Positions 43,888-54,668 of a stretch of DNA of 64,000 nucleotides are shown in pieces. A program made the position numbers and the translations under genes. This DNA comes from Persicaria tinctoria (lineage: Eukaryota > Streptophyta > Magnoliopsida > Caryophyllales > Polygonaceae). Position 1 is the stretch's first letter. Each line of letters begins with the position of its first letter. The notes under the pieces were generated by a model, which did not search any database, was not told the origin of the DNA, and saw nothing but the letters and a program-made list of their open reading frames with translations. The DNA lies in contig JBANSL010000019.1 of the NCBI GenBank assembly GCA_037127255.1, positions 17,135,001 through 17,199,000 of the forward strand. Reading direction: 5' to 3'.

Positions 43888-46025
43888 TTATTTGACCGTT
43901 ACCAACTCTCTGGTTGCCTTGCCCAATCCGCAGTACAAGCAGGCCAAGACCCCTGCTGCTAGAGATAACTGCAGAATCTGAACGACATCCATAAAGCGGA
44001 GAATCACCTCAGGGCGCACTCTACTGTTCGACTTGTCAATGAACAGCGTCGCAGACACAATGATCCCCATCGTAACAGCCATGATGCACTCCATATTATG
44101 CTCAAGGGGGACGCCATCTCTCACCCTCTGCCACATCGGTTCTATCTTCTGAAAGAGGGTCGTAACAGTCGGACCTCCATGGCCGTTGGCGCTACTCCGC
44201 TCCGCCGGGGTGAGGCTGTACAAATCCAAAACTCAATCCCTCCCGACGATCAACTCCTCCACCCACATACAATGATCCCCATCCAACCCATACCCAAGTA
44301 TGAAAAAGACATCGTGAGGGGTGACAACGATCTCTCCCTATGCAAAGTGGAAGTTGTTCGTCTTCGGATGCCAGTGCTCAATGAAGGAACTGATGAGACT
44401 GTGATCCATATGATCCCACTGGAAATCTCGCAGCTCTCACAGGCCGCTGTCACGCACTGCAGGAAACCATGTCTCCCATCCATCTTCCTTTTGCAATGCC
44501 TCAACACGGCCCAGCCACTGTCCCCGTCTCTGCACACGCAATACCCTCCTCGAGGCTACCTCCTCCCGTCTCTATACGGCCTGTGCAATGTGTGTCGGGT
44601 AATCTCTTAGGAGTGACATGGTATAAGGCCCCCCTGGCCATTCGTGGCCAACTACCCCAAGCGTGAGCACCGCTAGGCCCCCCTCTACACACCATGAGCT
44701 GAGGCATGTGCCATCTGGTCTCTTCCCATCTCTTGAGGATGAGCACCGCTAGGCCCCACCATAGGATCGTGAAAGTTATGCATCGACATGCCACCTCCTC
44801 CCACAACTCCCCGTACCTCTGCCTCAGACGCCGAATCACCCGTCGGTCCCCGTACCTCTGCTTGGGTAGCCGAATCCTCCTCTGGTCCCCATACCTCCGC
44901 CTGTCGCGGGTGCGTCGGCATCGGCGCCGCAGCCTGACTCCCAGGCGTCGTCGTCGCCGCACCATGATCAACTGGTGATGTGAACATCATAAAATCTATG
45001 TGTGCCTCCCAAGCGTGATCTCCCTCCCTAGCATGGCTGGTGCCAACACCCCCATCTCCGGCCAGCGGTGTCGTGTCGTCATACGAGTTCAGTTGCTCGC
45101 TCTCAAACACAGTCCCAAAGTATGCCTGGAACCCATCGGGCTGAGTTTGCGACTGCTCATCCACATGCTCCGCTCTCGGCTACAGTGCTGGGTCATCCCC
45201 TATCAACTCCTGCACCATCTGCTCAGCCTCCTCTCGGCGTGACTCACCCGCCAACTGCAACACTGCGTCATCTGTGCGGTCCGTCATCATCTCCATCTCT
45301 ATCTCCGCCAAACTGTAGAATGTCTCCATAGACGGTTGTGACGTCTGGCCACATACGTCACTGGGGTCGACAAATCGAACGTCTGGGTTGACAACTGACT
45401 GACTGGATGACCCAATCCCACTATCTATACCTATCGGCTCACTATCCATATCCATAGGATCCTCGACAGCCTGTAAATGTAAATAAATAGACTCAATCTC
45501 TACACGTGACTCACACAACGCCTGTCTCTCCCTTTTGGCAGCCCTCTGGGCGGATTGCCAAACCACCCTATCTGCTAACCTCTGTGATAATGTGGTCTAT
45601 ATACCATAAAATTTTTTTTTCTAAATCCTATCAATTATAAATGTTACTCTCTAATTGTCACACACACTTCTATATCGTATTAATTCTCAAATTCTAAACG
45701 ATTTCGCTACAACTAATTACTAATTTCATCCTAATATTTTCGTTTCATAACAAAAAAAAAACTATTTAAGTGATTTCAACATACCTATGGCCGTGGCGAG
45801 CCGGATTTCCCCCTTTTGTATGTCACCTCATGACCACTAACACGTTTCTGAATCGTCGGAGCCGGCTATAATTCATATAACAATAATACGTTAATGCTAT
45901 CTCCTTCCAATTACAAATAATTTGATTGGAATTTAATATAGTTTAATTTTTACCTGTAAAGGATGTCTCTGACCACGATCAGCATCACCATCTTGATCTC
46001 CCTCACAGCCACTATATCTCACCAT
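43888..46025 (-). pseudogene. Plant mobile domain (PMD) gene inside the nested MULE
   Basis: A short first exon (45,954-46,025, MVRYSGCEGDQDGDADRGQR) is followed by a small exon near 45,785-45,870 (TIQKRVSGHEVTYKRGKS). An acidic, low-complexity exon (45,566 to about 44,685) follows, and then the PMD region from about 44,640. There GGPYTMSLLRDYPTHIAQAV, DHMDHSLISSFIEHWHPKTN, NFHF-stop-GEIVVTPHDVFFILGYGLDG and ATLFIDKSNSRVRPEVILRF match the PMD fold of MAIN/MAIL1-type proteins and of transposon copies. In-frame stops: TAG 45,180, TAG 44,572, TGA 44,437, TAG 44,338, TGA 44,233. Whether the acidic N-terminal part and the PMD are one gene or two cannot be settled here. PMD proteins of the host act in silencing and genome stability; a role for this copy is unknown. 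Confidence 0.75.
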
Positions 46026-46528
46026 ATCAGCACTCTGGTAGAAAGTAGGAATAGAAAAAACAACACTCGGGAAAACAAGGGGAAAGAAGGACAGAAACGG
46101 GTCAAATGAGTGAGTAGGTTCGAAATGAGAGAGATTGGAAGGGGGATGAGAGCCGAGGAGAGAAACAACGGAAAAAAAGGTGAGGATTGAAAGGCGAGGG
46201 AGGGATTGGAATCGTAGAAGAGTCGGAAAGCGTGCGGGGAAATGGGGCCCGCACACCTATTTAAGGGCCCCAGAACCCACCGCATGGGTATACGGTGGGT
46301 TTGAACCATATGGGTGCCACCGTTTACCCATGCGGTGAGTTTTACCATAACAGACCTCGTTCTGCTCAAGCTCACCGTCGTACTTGACGTTGGGTTTGTA
46401 TACGGTCAACGCCCCCACCGCATGTATATATGCGGTGGGCCTGGAAAAAGTGGATTAATGCCACCGCCAACATATGCGGTGATTTGCGGTGGAAATAGTA
46501 AAAATTAGCGTTGAAAACATATGCCCTG

Positions 46529-46537
46529 CTTAAAATC
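46529..46537. repeat. 9-bp target duplication of the nested MULE (right)
   Basis: cttaaaatc, identical to the left copy. Confidence 0.92.
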
Positions 46538-47082
46538 TAATATGAAGAAATCCTATATTAAATTTATTTAGGCATTTTTTTATGGTTAATTTGCAAAAAT
46601 AACCCTATTATCCGAATTGTTTGTATGCATAACCCAATCAGAATTTTTTTTTGTTGAAATGCGGATATCCGCTTGCAAGGTTGGGTCGGTAGCAGGTCAC
46701 CCAATGGGGTACAACTGGACTCCATCTCAGATGCAGGTTCAGTGAGAGATAGAGGAAGAGAGAGCTCTACTCCTTAAAAGCGAAAAAGAGAGAGGAAGAG
46801 GGAAAAAGAACATTTTGCAGTCGCAGAGGACAAAAGAGAGAGAGAGAGGTGAAATAGAAAAGTGCAGACTGAGGAGAGAGAGATCAGTGAGAGTGTCACT
46901 GAGGGCGGGAAAAATACTTTCAATTAAATTATAAGTTTCAGAGAAAACCAATTGAAAAAGGGTCCGGGGGTTTATTTGAAGGATCACGTGTAAGCAGTAT
47001 GTTTTAACTGGACATCAATATTGGATACACATGTCACAGTTTATATTTAACTGGACAAGATTTTACCTATGAAAAACAGAGC
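46538..47082. other. Outer-MULE spacer, nothing recognised
   Basis: AT-rich then GA-rich (46,745-46,890, many gagaga runs). No coding similarity. Confidence 0.5.
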
Positions 47083-47330
47083 ATAACAACTAGGGGTGTG
47101 CAGAAAAACCCGAAACCGAAAACACGACACGGAAAAACCCGAAAACGAAAAAACACGACACGATAATGACACGAACCAATAAAACACGGCTTTAAATGGT
47201 TCGTGTTCGGGTCAGGCAAATTGCCTTGCCGGGTACCCGACACGAACCGTTTAATTTTTTTTTTAAATATTTATGCTGGGTATAATAATATTAGTATAAA
47301 AAGAATGCTCTTTGTAACAAATAACTCCAA

Positions 47331-47384
47331 TAGCCCAATTGGTTGCATCCTTTGAACTCCTACAGGGCAACCCGGGTTCGAATC
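47331..47384 (+). other. tRNA-like A box and B box inside the outer hAT
   Basis: tagcccaattggtt (47,331-47,344) resembles a pol III A box and ggttcgaatc (47,375-47,384) a B box, about 30 bp apart. The same pair occurs in the inner hAT. No full tRNA cloverleaf. Confidence 0.55.
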
Positions 47385-47983
47385 TTCGCCCTTCCCTTTT
47401 TTAATTTCTTTTTACATGCTGAATTAAGTTTCCTGTTTGACTGTTTCGGTGTTTCCTTCCTATTAACCCTAACTTTTTTTTATCGCACACATTGGCTTCG
47501 CACTTCGCAGTTCGCACAACACAGAACCACAACGACAACCGACAGATCTAGGAGCCGCTCGCACTCGCAGTCGGCGTCGCAGCCTCGCACCACCTTTCGC
47601 CCGTTCGGATCCTCACCGGCACAGTACAACCTCGCAGTCACAGCCTCTCACAGCAGTAGCACCGTTCGGATCCTCAGTTTCTCACAAATCTCGGCCTCTC
47701 TCTCTCAAATCCTCACGAACTCCCGAATTTTCGAAGCTCTCGCCTCTCAAGAACATGGTAAGTCCTATCTTTTTCGCCATTAGTGCTCTTGGGTCTTCGA
47801 AAATTCGATTAGGCTTAAATTCGAAAATTCAATTAGGGTTAAATTGGTTTGTATGATGTTTCGAGTTTCCGATTAGGGTTAAGTTCATGTCACTGTAGAG
47901 GCGACTACAACTACAAGCAAAGCATTCCTTTTTTTTTTTAAAGCTGTAATACAGTATTACAAAGATAGAATCATAGAAGAAAC

Positions 47984-49119
47984 TAGGGGTGTGCACAACC
48001 GGGTACCCGACACGAACCGGTTAATCGTGTCGGGTACTCGGAACCGTTAAGTCCAAATCCCCCGAACCGTACACGAACCGTCTAAACCCGGGTACCCGAC
48101 ACGGTTAGGGTATTCGGTTTCGTTTCGGATACTCGAGTACCCGACACGAACCGTGAGTTCACTCCTTCCTCTCCCTCTTCGCCTCCACACGCCAGGATGA
48201 TGCACGAAAATCTCGCCAATTTGGAGGTTTTCCGCTAGGGTTTTGGCTGGCAAAGTGGCGGCACTAGTTGAGGAAGTACCGGGAGAGTCTTCGACGAACC
48301 CTAGCAACCGGAGCTTGTCAGCAATCCAGCTAATGGCGGACTGCGGGAGTGATTGGATGAACCCTAGCGACCGGAGTTATCGGCAATCCGGCGAATGGCG
48401 GACTACGGGAGGGATTTTGTGGAGAAGAACCCTAGCGACCGGAGCTTGTCGGCAATCCGGTGAATGGCGGACTGCGGGAGTGATTGGACGAACCCTAACG
48501 ACCGGAGCTTGTCGGCAATTTGGCGAATGGCGGACTGCGGGAGGGATTTTGTGGATGAGGCGGAGATTTTGGTGGTGGTGGATCGGAGTGGGAGGAAGAG
48601 GGGAGCCGGAGAGAAGATAAGGTGATTGCGGTGGTTACGGCGGTTGCTCGCCGGAGGTCTGGAAGGGAGAAAACGGTGGAAGGTGGAGACTGGAGAGATG
48701 GGAGAGAGACCATGGAGTGGAGGCGGTGATTAAAAAAAAAAAAGATCCACTCTAACACTCTTAGATAGGGTTTAGGTCTCACTGACACACACAAAAAAAA
48801 AAATTGGAGGGATGAGGACTCGAACCCAGGCTTGTTTGCAACAACTAAGTAAATGCACTTACCTAAAACCAATTGGGCTAGCAGAGTTTATTGATACATA
48901 TAGAATTCTATTTATACAAGTATTATATTTCCCAACCTAAAATTAAAAAAAAATATTAAACGGTTCGTGTCGGGTACCCGACAAGGCGATTTGTCCGACC
49001 CGAACACGAACCGTTTACAACTGTGTTTTCTCGGTTCGTGTCATTATCGTGTCGTGTTTTTTCGGTTTCGGGTTTTTTCGTGTCATGTTTTCGGTTTCGG
49101 GTTTTTCTGCACACCCCTA
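47984..49119 (-). mobile_element. Inner non-autonomous hAT of the same family, opposite orientation
   Basis: 1,136 bp, ends taggggtgtgca / tgcacaccccta, 8-bp duplication gaagaaac / caagaaac (7/8). Its left end is the B type and right end the A type, i.e. inverted relative to the host hAT. The two A ends and the two B ends each align over 150 bp or more. Confidence 0.87.
48817..48881 (-). other. tRNA-like A box and B box inside the inner hAT
   Basis: On the minus strand tagcccaattggtt (48,881-48,868) and gggttcgagtcc (about 48,828-48,817), same order and position relative to the A end as in the outer copy. Confidence 0.55.
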
Positions 49120-49336
49120 CAAGAAACACACTAACACATCCAATAATTTTTTTTTTTTAAAAAAATCCGGATCATGTCGGGTACCCGACACGGAACCGAA
49201 TACCCTAACCATGTCGGTACCCGGGTTTATATGGTTCGTGTACGGTTTGGAGGATTTGGCTTTAACGGTTCCGGGTACCTGACACGATCCACCGGTTCTT
49301 GTCGGGTACCCGGTTATGCACACCCCTAATAACAAC

Positions 49337-49900
49337 ATGCCACCTATTGGAATCGAATGGAGAAGATTTATGGGAGAAGCAGATTCACTATAATGACATC
49401 TTTTTTTATTTGTGCCCAATTATAATATTTATCCATATTTTGATGCCATGATTTTGTTCTTTCCTGTCGACGCTACTATGCTTTACCCATATTGGAATCG
49501 AATGGAGAAGAGTGACAGTGAAGAGTGATAGTGAGGGGGTATAAACATACTTATAATTAAATGTTAAGTGTAAGAGAAAAACCATCGAAGAAAAAGAAAG
49601 TGGGTAAAGGTTAATTGGTAGGCCGGCGTGTAAGAGCTTTGTTGTAACTGGACACGTAATGCAACAAACATGACACATATTGAAATCTACTAGACATGAA
49701 ATCTCGGAGACAGATTCAATATCATTAAACAAATACAACACATGAGAAAACATTTAAAAGACAGTAGCAGAGAGTAGCAAAATACAAGACATTGAAATCG
49801 AATTTTACGGTAACAAGAAGCGAACTTGTTGCAGCGTGGTGAATATGTATCCATCCCACTCGAAGTGTGGGCGCATACTGCGGGCACGATTATCAGTTGT
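49337..49900. other. Outer-MULE spacer with a 22-bp direct repeat
   Basis: tattggaatcgaatggagaa occurs at about 49,346 and again at about 49,490. No coding similarity. The acatgaca motif first appears at 49,668. Confidence 0.6.
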
Positions 49901-50399
49901 CTAGTCGCTCAGTGGAAAGTTGACCGTGAATGTTCGGGCATTCCCATAATCGGACACACGAACGACCCCTGCCGGACCAATACCCATCGTTGACGCGCCA
50001 TACAAAATACGAGGCAGACGGGGACGAAGTCGTAGAACCAAGATGATCTCCCTCAACAGGTCTCTTCTGTGGTTGCGTAGGAGGGTCACATATGCGACCT
50101 CCCAGTGGCTAGGGTCCACTTTACGTACAAGGGTTGCCTCGTAGAACGACCCAAGTATCCGAACCTCACCGCCGATGATCTCTACATTTTGATTTCGTCG
50201 GTATGGTGGCGACGACATTGGTCCTGTATAAACGAACAAAAATAAGGTAGTATAATGATATAAGTAGCACAACTGAAATCTACACAAATAAAATGATTGA
50301 CAAACCTCCATCGTCCGATTCGTCGGATGATATAATGATGGGGACAGGTCGGGGAGGGAGGCCAGATGAGAAGGTGCGATGGTGTGATGAGGATGCCAT
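49901..50399 (-). CDS. Small Agenet (Tudor-like) domain protein with SIM-like N terminus, apparently intact
   Basis: Two exons: 50,306-50,399 (ATG at 50,397-50,399) and 49,901-50,223, joined by a GT-AG intron to give 138 codons plus stop (417 bases, divisible by 3). Residues about 20-30 read PIIISSDESDD, hydrophobic residues followed by acidic ones, as in SUMO-interacting motifs. Residues about 40-120 resemble an Agenet domain: NVEIIGGEVRILGSFYEATL, HWEVAYVTLL, DLLREIILVLRLRPRLP, then GVVRVSDYGNARTFTVNF. Agenet/Tudor-like folds bind methylated histone tails in several plant proteins. It sits in the outer MULE with the Ulp1-like gene. It has no stop, unlike every other MULE gene here. Function is inferred; it could be a spared fragment. 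Confidence 0.65.
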
Positions 50400-50439
50400 T
50401 TCGTTGAAAGGTTGTTGGAGAGGTTGTTAAATGGCAATG

Positions 50440-51125
50440 GGGATTTAACTTCACCAATTTAGGGTGAGGATGGATGGTGAATGACTATCATATATAAGTG
50501 GGGTGTATGGGAAATATCAACATTATTCAGCATGTGACTGTTTAGAAACAAGTGAAAATCAATAGCAGAAGACATTAAATTGCATTGTCTTGTTGTTGTC
50601 TACAATTAACATGACAGTGTGCTGGTATATACATGAAACGTGTCACTTCGGACATGACAACAATGAAGGGGATTTACTGTTTGTCAGTAAACGATACATG
50701 ACACCAATAAAAATTAACTCCTCGATCAATAATTACCTACTGGGCATCTAACAGTTTTCTACTGACTTCGGTATAAAACTAGGTTTCCTACTCACACTTC
50801 ATACTCATATTTTCAAAACCGTAGGAAAATATAATTTGACGTAATAAATACAATTTTAAACCATATGAAGTTGAAAAACCAATAAATACAATTTGACCTA
50901 ACAAAAAATTCACAGAGAGAGAGAGAGAGAGAGAGAGGTGGGAGGGGAATTGTGCAGAGGAGAGAGAACCTGTGAGAAAGGACAGTGGATAAGACAAGGG
51001 GGAGAGAGAGAGAGAGAGAGAGTAAATTTCCCGCCCAGGCAATTGCGCCAAAAGAGAATAAGAGGGAGAGGAGGGTGGAGGGGGAGACTTTAAACCCATT
51101 CAAGCGCTTGACACCTATTGAGGTT
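50440..51125. other. Intergenic DNA with acatgaca motifs and GA runs
   Basis: Three exact acatgaca motifs (50,609, 50,652, 50,696), ga-rich tracts at about 50,915-50,935 and 51,005-51,020. It lies between the divergent Agenet (minus) and transposase-like (plus) genes, so it is a candidate shared promoter. Confidence 0.5.
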
Positions 51126-51230
51126 ACTGGACAGACACCGACTTCTTGTAGAAAATGAGTAAGTCTTCTTTCTATTTAGGTTATGTGATACGTTTCTCCC
51201 TAATATATGTTCATCTCCCTGTAAAGCTGA

Positions 51231-51782
51231 ATGTCCCCCCCTCTAACTAATGGAACAGAGGACAAATGGTCCTTCTGTATCATTGTATTGTTTGGCGGAT
51301 GGTGGGCTTGTGAAGAGGGCACTTGGGTCGTGAAGGGGTTAAGGAGCCAGAAGGCCGTCCTGGTAGACGAAAGTATTGACTACGTCTCCCTGAAGAAACA
51401 ACTGATGGCCAAGTTTAATGTCGATGGGAGGAGGCATGACGTCGAGCTCACATATGTAGAGCCGAAGAAGGAAGGGTACAAACCTTTTTCTATTGGGGAT
51501 GACGAAGACCTGCAAGCCTACAAGTTTGTAAACGGTCTTTCCGGAGAACGTTCCTGGCCTATCGACCTCCATGTCTCCCTGCTACGCAAGGTTGGTGGAG
51601 AAGTAGCAACTACAGAAGGATCCACAACAGGCCATTCAGTCGGGGGTGGCCCACCCGTGACCCAAGAAGATCACCCAAAGACGGAGCCCCGCTTGACAAA
51701 GGATGAAGAAGTGGAAGTTTTGGGAGCACAAGGTGTCCATGGACAACGAACCGGTGTCCAGTTAGAAAATCAGATTGTCTAG
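51231..51782 (+). pseudogene. MULE transposase N-terminal (PB1-like) domain gene, truncated
   Basis: Open from ATG 51,231 to TAG 51,780-51,782. LFGGWWACEEGTWVVKG, VLVDESIDYVSLKKQLMAKF, VELTYVEPKKEGYKPFSIGD and DDEDLQAYKF correspond to the N-terminal domain that precedes the zinc finger and DDE core in plant MURA-type proteins. After it comes an acidic linker and four 21-bp repeats (51,756-51,839) encoding VQLE-type heptads; the TAG falls in the second. The frame continues some 100 codons after the stop without a recognisable catalytic core, so DDE domain and finger are absent. The outer MULE would therefore need a transposase in trans. Confidence 0.6.
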
Positions 51783-52168
51783 TTAGAAACTCAGCTTGTC
51801 CAGTTAGAATATACACGTGTCCAGTTAGCCAAGCGAGGAGTTGGATCTGGAGAACGCAGTCGCAGTTGGACGTGGGAAGCATGTAATTTGTGTGAGTAGT
51901 GACATCGAAGATGTAGTCAGCTCGTGGGATCAGGAGGCGGAGTGAGTAGTGAGGGAAGTAGAGGAAGCATACCAACGCGGAAAAGGGATGACCGGAGCAT
52001 TTCCGACGACTGTAAAAATTGAACCAACAGAGTGGGCGGGTGTAGCTGGGAAATTGCAGAAGCGGCACCGCACCTAGCGGTGGGATAGGAACTTCCCTTT
52101 ACGGTGCCTGTTGCAACTACGTACATAGTTACCCCATTTTGGTGTGAAGTATGATGTCTTTGTTCTAC

Positions 52169-52188
52169 TTTGTTGGGGGGGGGGGGGT
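52169..52188 (+). repeat. Poly-G tract
   Basis: An uninterrupted run of about 14 G after ttgtt. Confidence 0.9.
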
Positions 52189-53300
52189 TGTTCAACGGAA
52201 GCGTACATGACATCATCCGCTTTTGACATGATAGTAACTGCTTATTGACATGACATATAATCCACTTGACATGACATTATTACTAACCAACGAAGTCCAC
52301 AAACCAACAATAACTACATATCGAAATCTCTAAAACCAATAAACAACAGTTTAAAACGAACCAACAACAGTGTAACCGAACCAACAATAGTCTAAAACAA
52401 ACCAACAATGTATATAAAATCAATCGGGGAGTGCTTTTAAGGATCGGATGGGGGTGTAAGACGTCCGTAAAAGACGGAAACACAAAGGGATTGGCGGTAC
52501 GCTGCAATGAAGTCATCGTGCAGGCCCCTGAACTTGGTGTCGCCAGTCGCAAGGAGCTGCAGGTAGCGGATGGCGTATGAACCACAGTCGCCCCTACATC
52601 AAGACAACGAAATATGTTCACCCAACCTACGACAATTGTGTATAATCGAAACAACTTAAAATAATGACTTACGATTGTTTGTTTTGGGGAATCCCTCTCG
52701 CCCTCTTGTACGCCAAGGGTTTCGAGACTTTGCCGACCCATTTCACCCGAAGTTCGGGATGTGTGTTCATCAGAATGAGGAGGAGGTGGGTCACCGGCTT
52801 CAGGAGGCCCACCATATGGCGCTCAGCGATGTGGTTGATGTCGGAATCGTAGACGCCCAATGTCCAATCTGCGAGATTGATGTCAAGGGCCACCCAGTGC
52901 TCGTTCTTCAGATTCCAAGGAGCCAACAATAGGTCGACATCGGCGCAACCCGTTGGAAACCTCTCCAGAAACTTGTCGTCAAACTAGCGGGTCAGCGTGG
53001 CGTTCCCCTTCACCACGTCGCAGCTCCCCTTGGCATCCGCCAATAGCTTCTGCAGCAGATACTCCCAGATGAAATCAAGAATGGCGACGCCTTTGTACTT
53101 GTCATCTGCCTTGATGTCCTTTCGGAGGAGGGCGCAAGCTTGCTCAATATGCTGCACGCAAGGAAAACCATTTATATGGAAGAGTATATGATGAGGATGG
53201 TGATGCATCGAACCATGATGTGGGAACCTAACCTCGGATGTCACCTAGTTGGTTGGTGATTGGAATACCCCGAAGAACTCCTTCTGCAGTAGGCTGCCTT

Positions 53301-54668
53301 TGACGGAGGGAAAACCTGTCGTTGATCCGCCAAAGAAAACTCAAACCTATAGCAAGTATAGTAATAAGCAAGAGGTCGATCCACAAGGAAAGTTATAACT
53401 CAAGTGTGATTCAGGTGTCAATCAAAGTAACCAATTTGGGGGGGGGGGGTTTGTGTGAAAGTTCCGCCTTCTATCAAAGCGGATTAAAGAAAGTAAGAGT
53501 AAATGATTGTAATTCAGACAATTAGGAGAAGCAATTCTACCTACAATTTTCCACTTTATTGGATTGAAGCGATCCTTGTAACTTCTTCTCGTCCTATTAA
53601 GTTTCCTATGAATGCCCTTGTCCCAACCTAATATAGTTACTAGTCCAACCAGTCCTAGCAACCCTTATCAATCGAACAGTCCCTAAAGAAGGATTTAACT
53701 CAATTTATAGCTTTAAGTTCAGAGATGAACCAAGGTATTTGCAGTCCCTAAAGAGGGATTTAACAACACATTCAACTTCCTACTCATTGAATTAGATCAA
53801 CCAGCCCTAAAGGAACAAGTTTGCTACTTAGGTTAAGGTTTACAACCAAGAATCTACAAAACCTTAGCAATTGAATTGATCTAACAAGTTGGCCAGACAA
53901 GATAGAACAAATCAATAAACAATCAAGCACAAAGAAGTTGAAGCATTCAAATATAGGAAACAAGGAACGAGAATTAGAAACTCACAATTAATCCAAATAA
54001 AGCTTCAAATTGCAGGCAGAATAGATGAGTTTAGTTCCTCATTGAAGACATCGCTCAAATCTCTAAAGTTTCTGATGAACGTAAGAATAGAATTAAAGTT
54101 CTTAAAAACTAACAATAATCAGCCTTTTAAACGGCGCGCAGACGTCAAATGCTGCGGCCGTGGCATATGCTGTGGCAGCTAGAAATTGATTGGTCGCGGC
54201 CGCGGCATGGTTACTGCGGCCGCAGCCAGGGGACTTTCAAGGAAAATTTATCCCGAATTTGCTCTTCTTATCAACAGAAAAGTTGTAGTCCTCTGAAAGA
54301 ACTTTCCAAAGCATGGTCATAATAGTCAATCGGATAACCGAGGCCTCCAGAAAGTGCAAAATAAGTTTAGCATGTCTGGCGACAACTTCTGCAGACTTGT
54401 TCTTCGTTTAGGCTAGCTTCTTCTTCTCAGGACCTCTTTAGATCTTCATGTAAGCTTCTCCGATCAACTATACATTCTCATCTAATGCATCATCAACCCA
54501 TGCCTCATCATCGGATCCACAGTTACCTGAAATAATCAATAAAAGTGTGTAGATTCCGATTCTACCAACGTAGAGAGCAAATATGCAAATTGTACTTAAT
54601 CCATCCATGAAATGCATCTTAACTAAGCTAAATGCAACCTATTATGCCTACCTAAATGCATGCTATCA
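53301..54668. mobile_element. Solo LTR of an Athila-related family in the Ulp1 gene
   Basis: 1,368 bp from tgacggagg to gctatca with perfect 5-bp duplication gcctt (53,296-53,300 and 54,669-54,673). Landmarks (tgtcgtt, aaactcaaacctat, gtcgatcc) are shared with the fragment at 8,066 and more weakly with the gypsy LTRs. It contains a poly-G run (53,442-53,451) and a GC-rich gcggccg repeat island at 54,135-54,235. Confidence 0.88.

Larger units (their letters stand above)
39625..46528 (-). mobile_element. Nested MULE with OTU-tailed transposase and PMD gene
   Basis: 6,904 bp with about 75-bp inverted ends (39,625-39,699 and 46,454-46,528, sharing cgctaatttttactattt and tcaccgcata(c/t)gttggcggtgg) and a perfect 9-bp duplication cttaaaatc. 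Subterminal regions hold many caccgcat...atgcggtgg imperfect palindromes. Two minus-strand genes: a PMD-domain gene (46,025-43,888) and a transposase-OTU gene (43,806-40,342). Both carry several nonsense codons, so the copy is no longer autonomous. Confidence 0.93.
47091..49328 (+). mobile_element. Non-autonomous hAT element, interrupted by an inverted sister copy
   Basis: Ends taggggtgtgca / tgcacaccccta with a perfect 8-bp duplication ataacaac (47,083-47,090 and 49,329-49,336), which fits the nTnnnnAn hAT consensus. The left end is the 'A type' (gaaaaacccgaaaccgaaaa), the right end the 'B type' (gggtacccgacaagaaccgg). About 1.09 kb after removal of the inner insert. No transposase. Confidence 0.88.

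Noticed and set aside
47331..47390. A tRNA gene
   Set aside because: Only A-box- and B-box-like strings; no acceptor stem or anticodon arm could be paired by eye.
48243..48620. 125-codon frame with repeated GEWRT-like units in the inner hAT
   Set aside because: Composed of about 60-bp tandem repeats (ccggagcttgtcggcaatcc type); no known domain; likely fortuitous.
47094..49328. Two interleaved transposons with long (160-180 bp) inverted repeats
   Set aside because: Target duplications show simple nesting of two copies of one family in opposite orientation.
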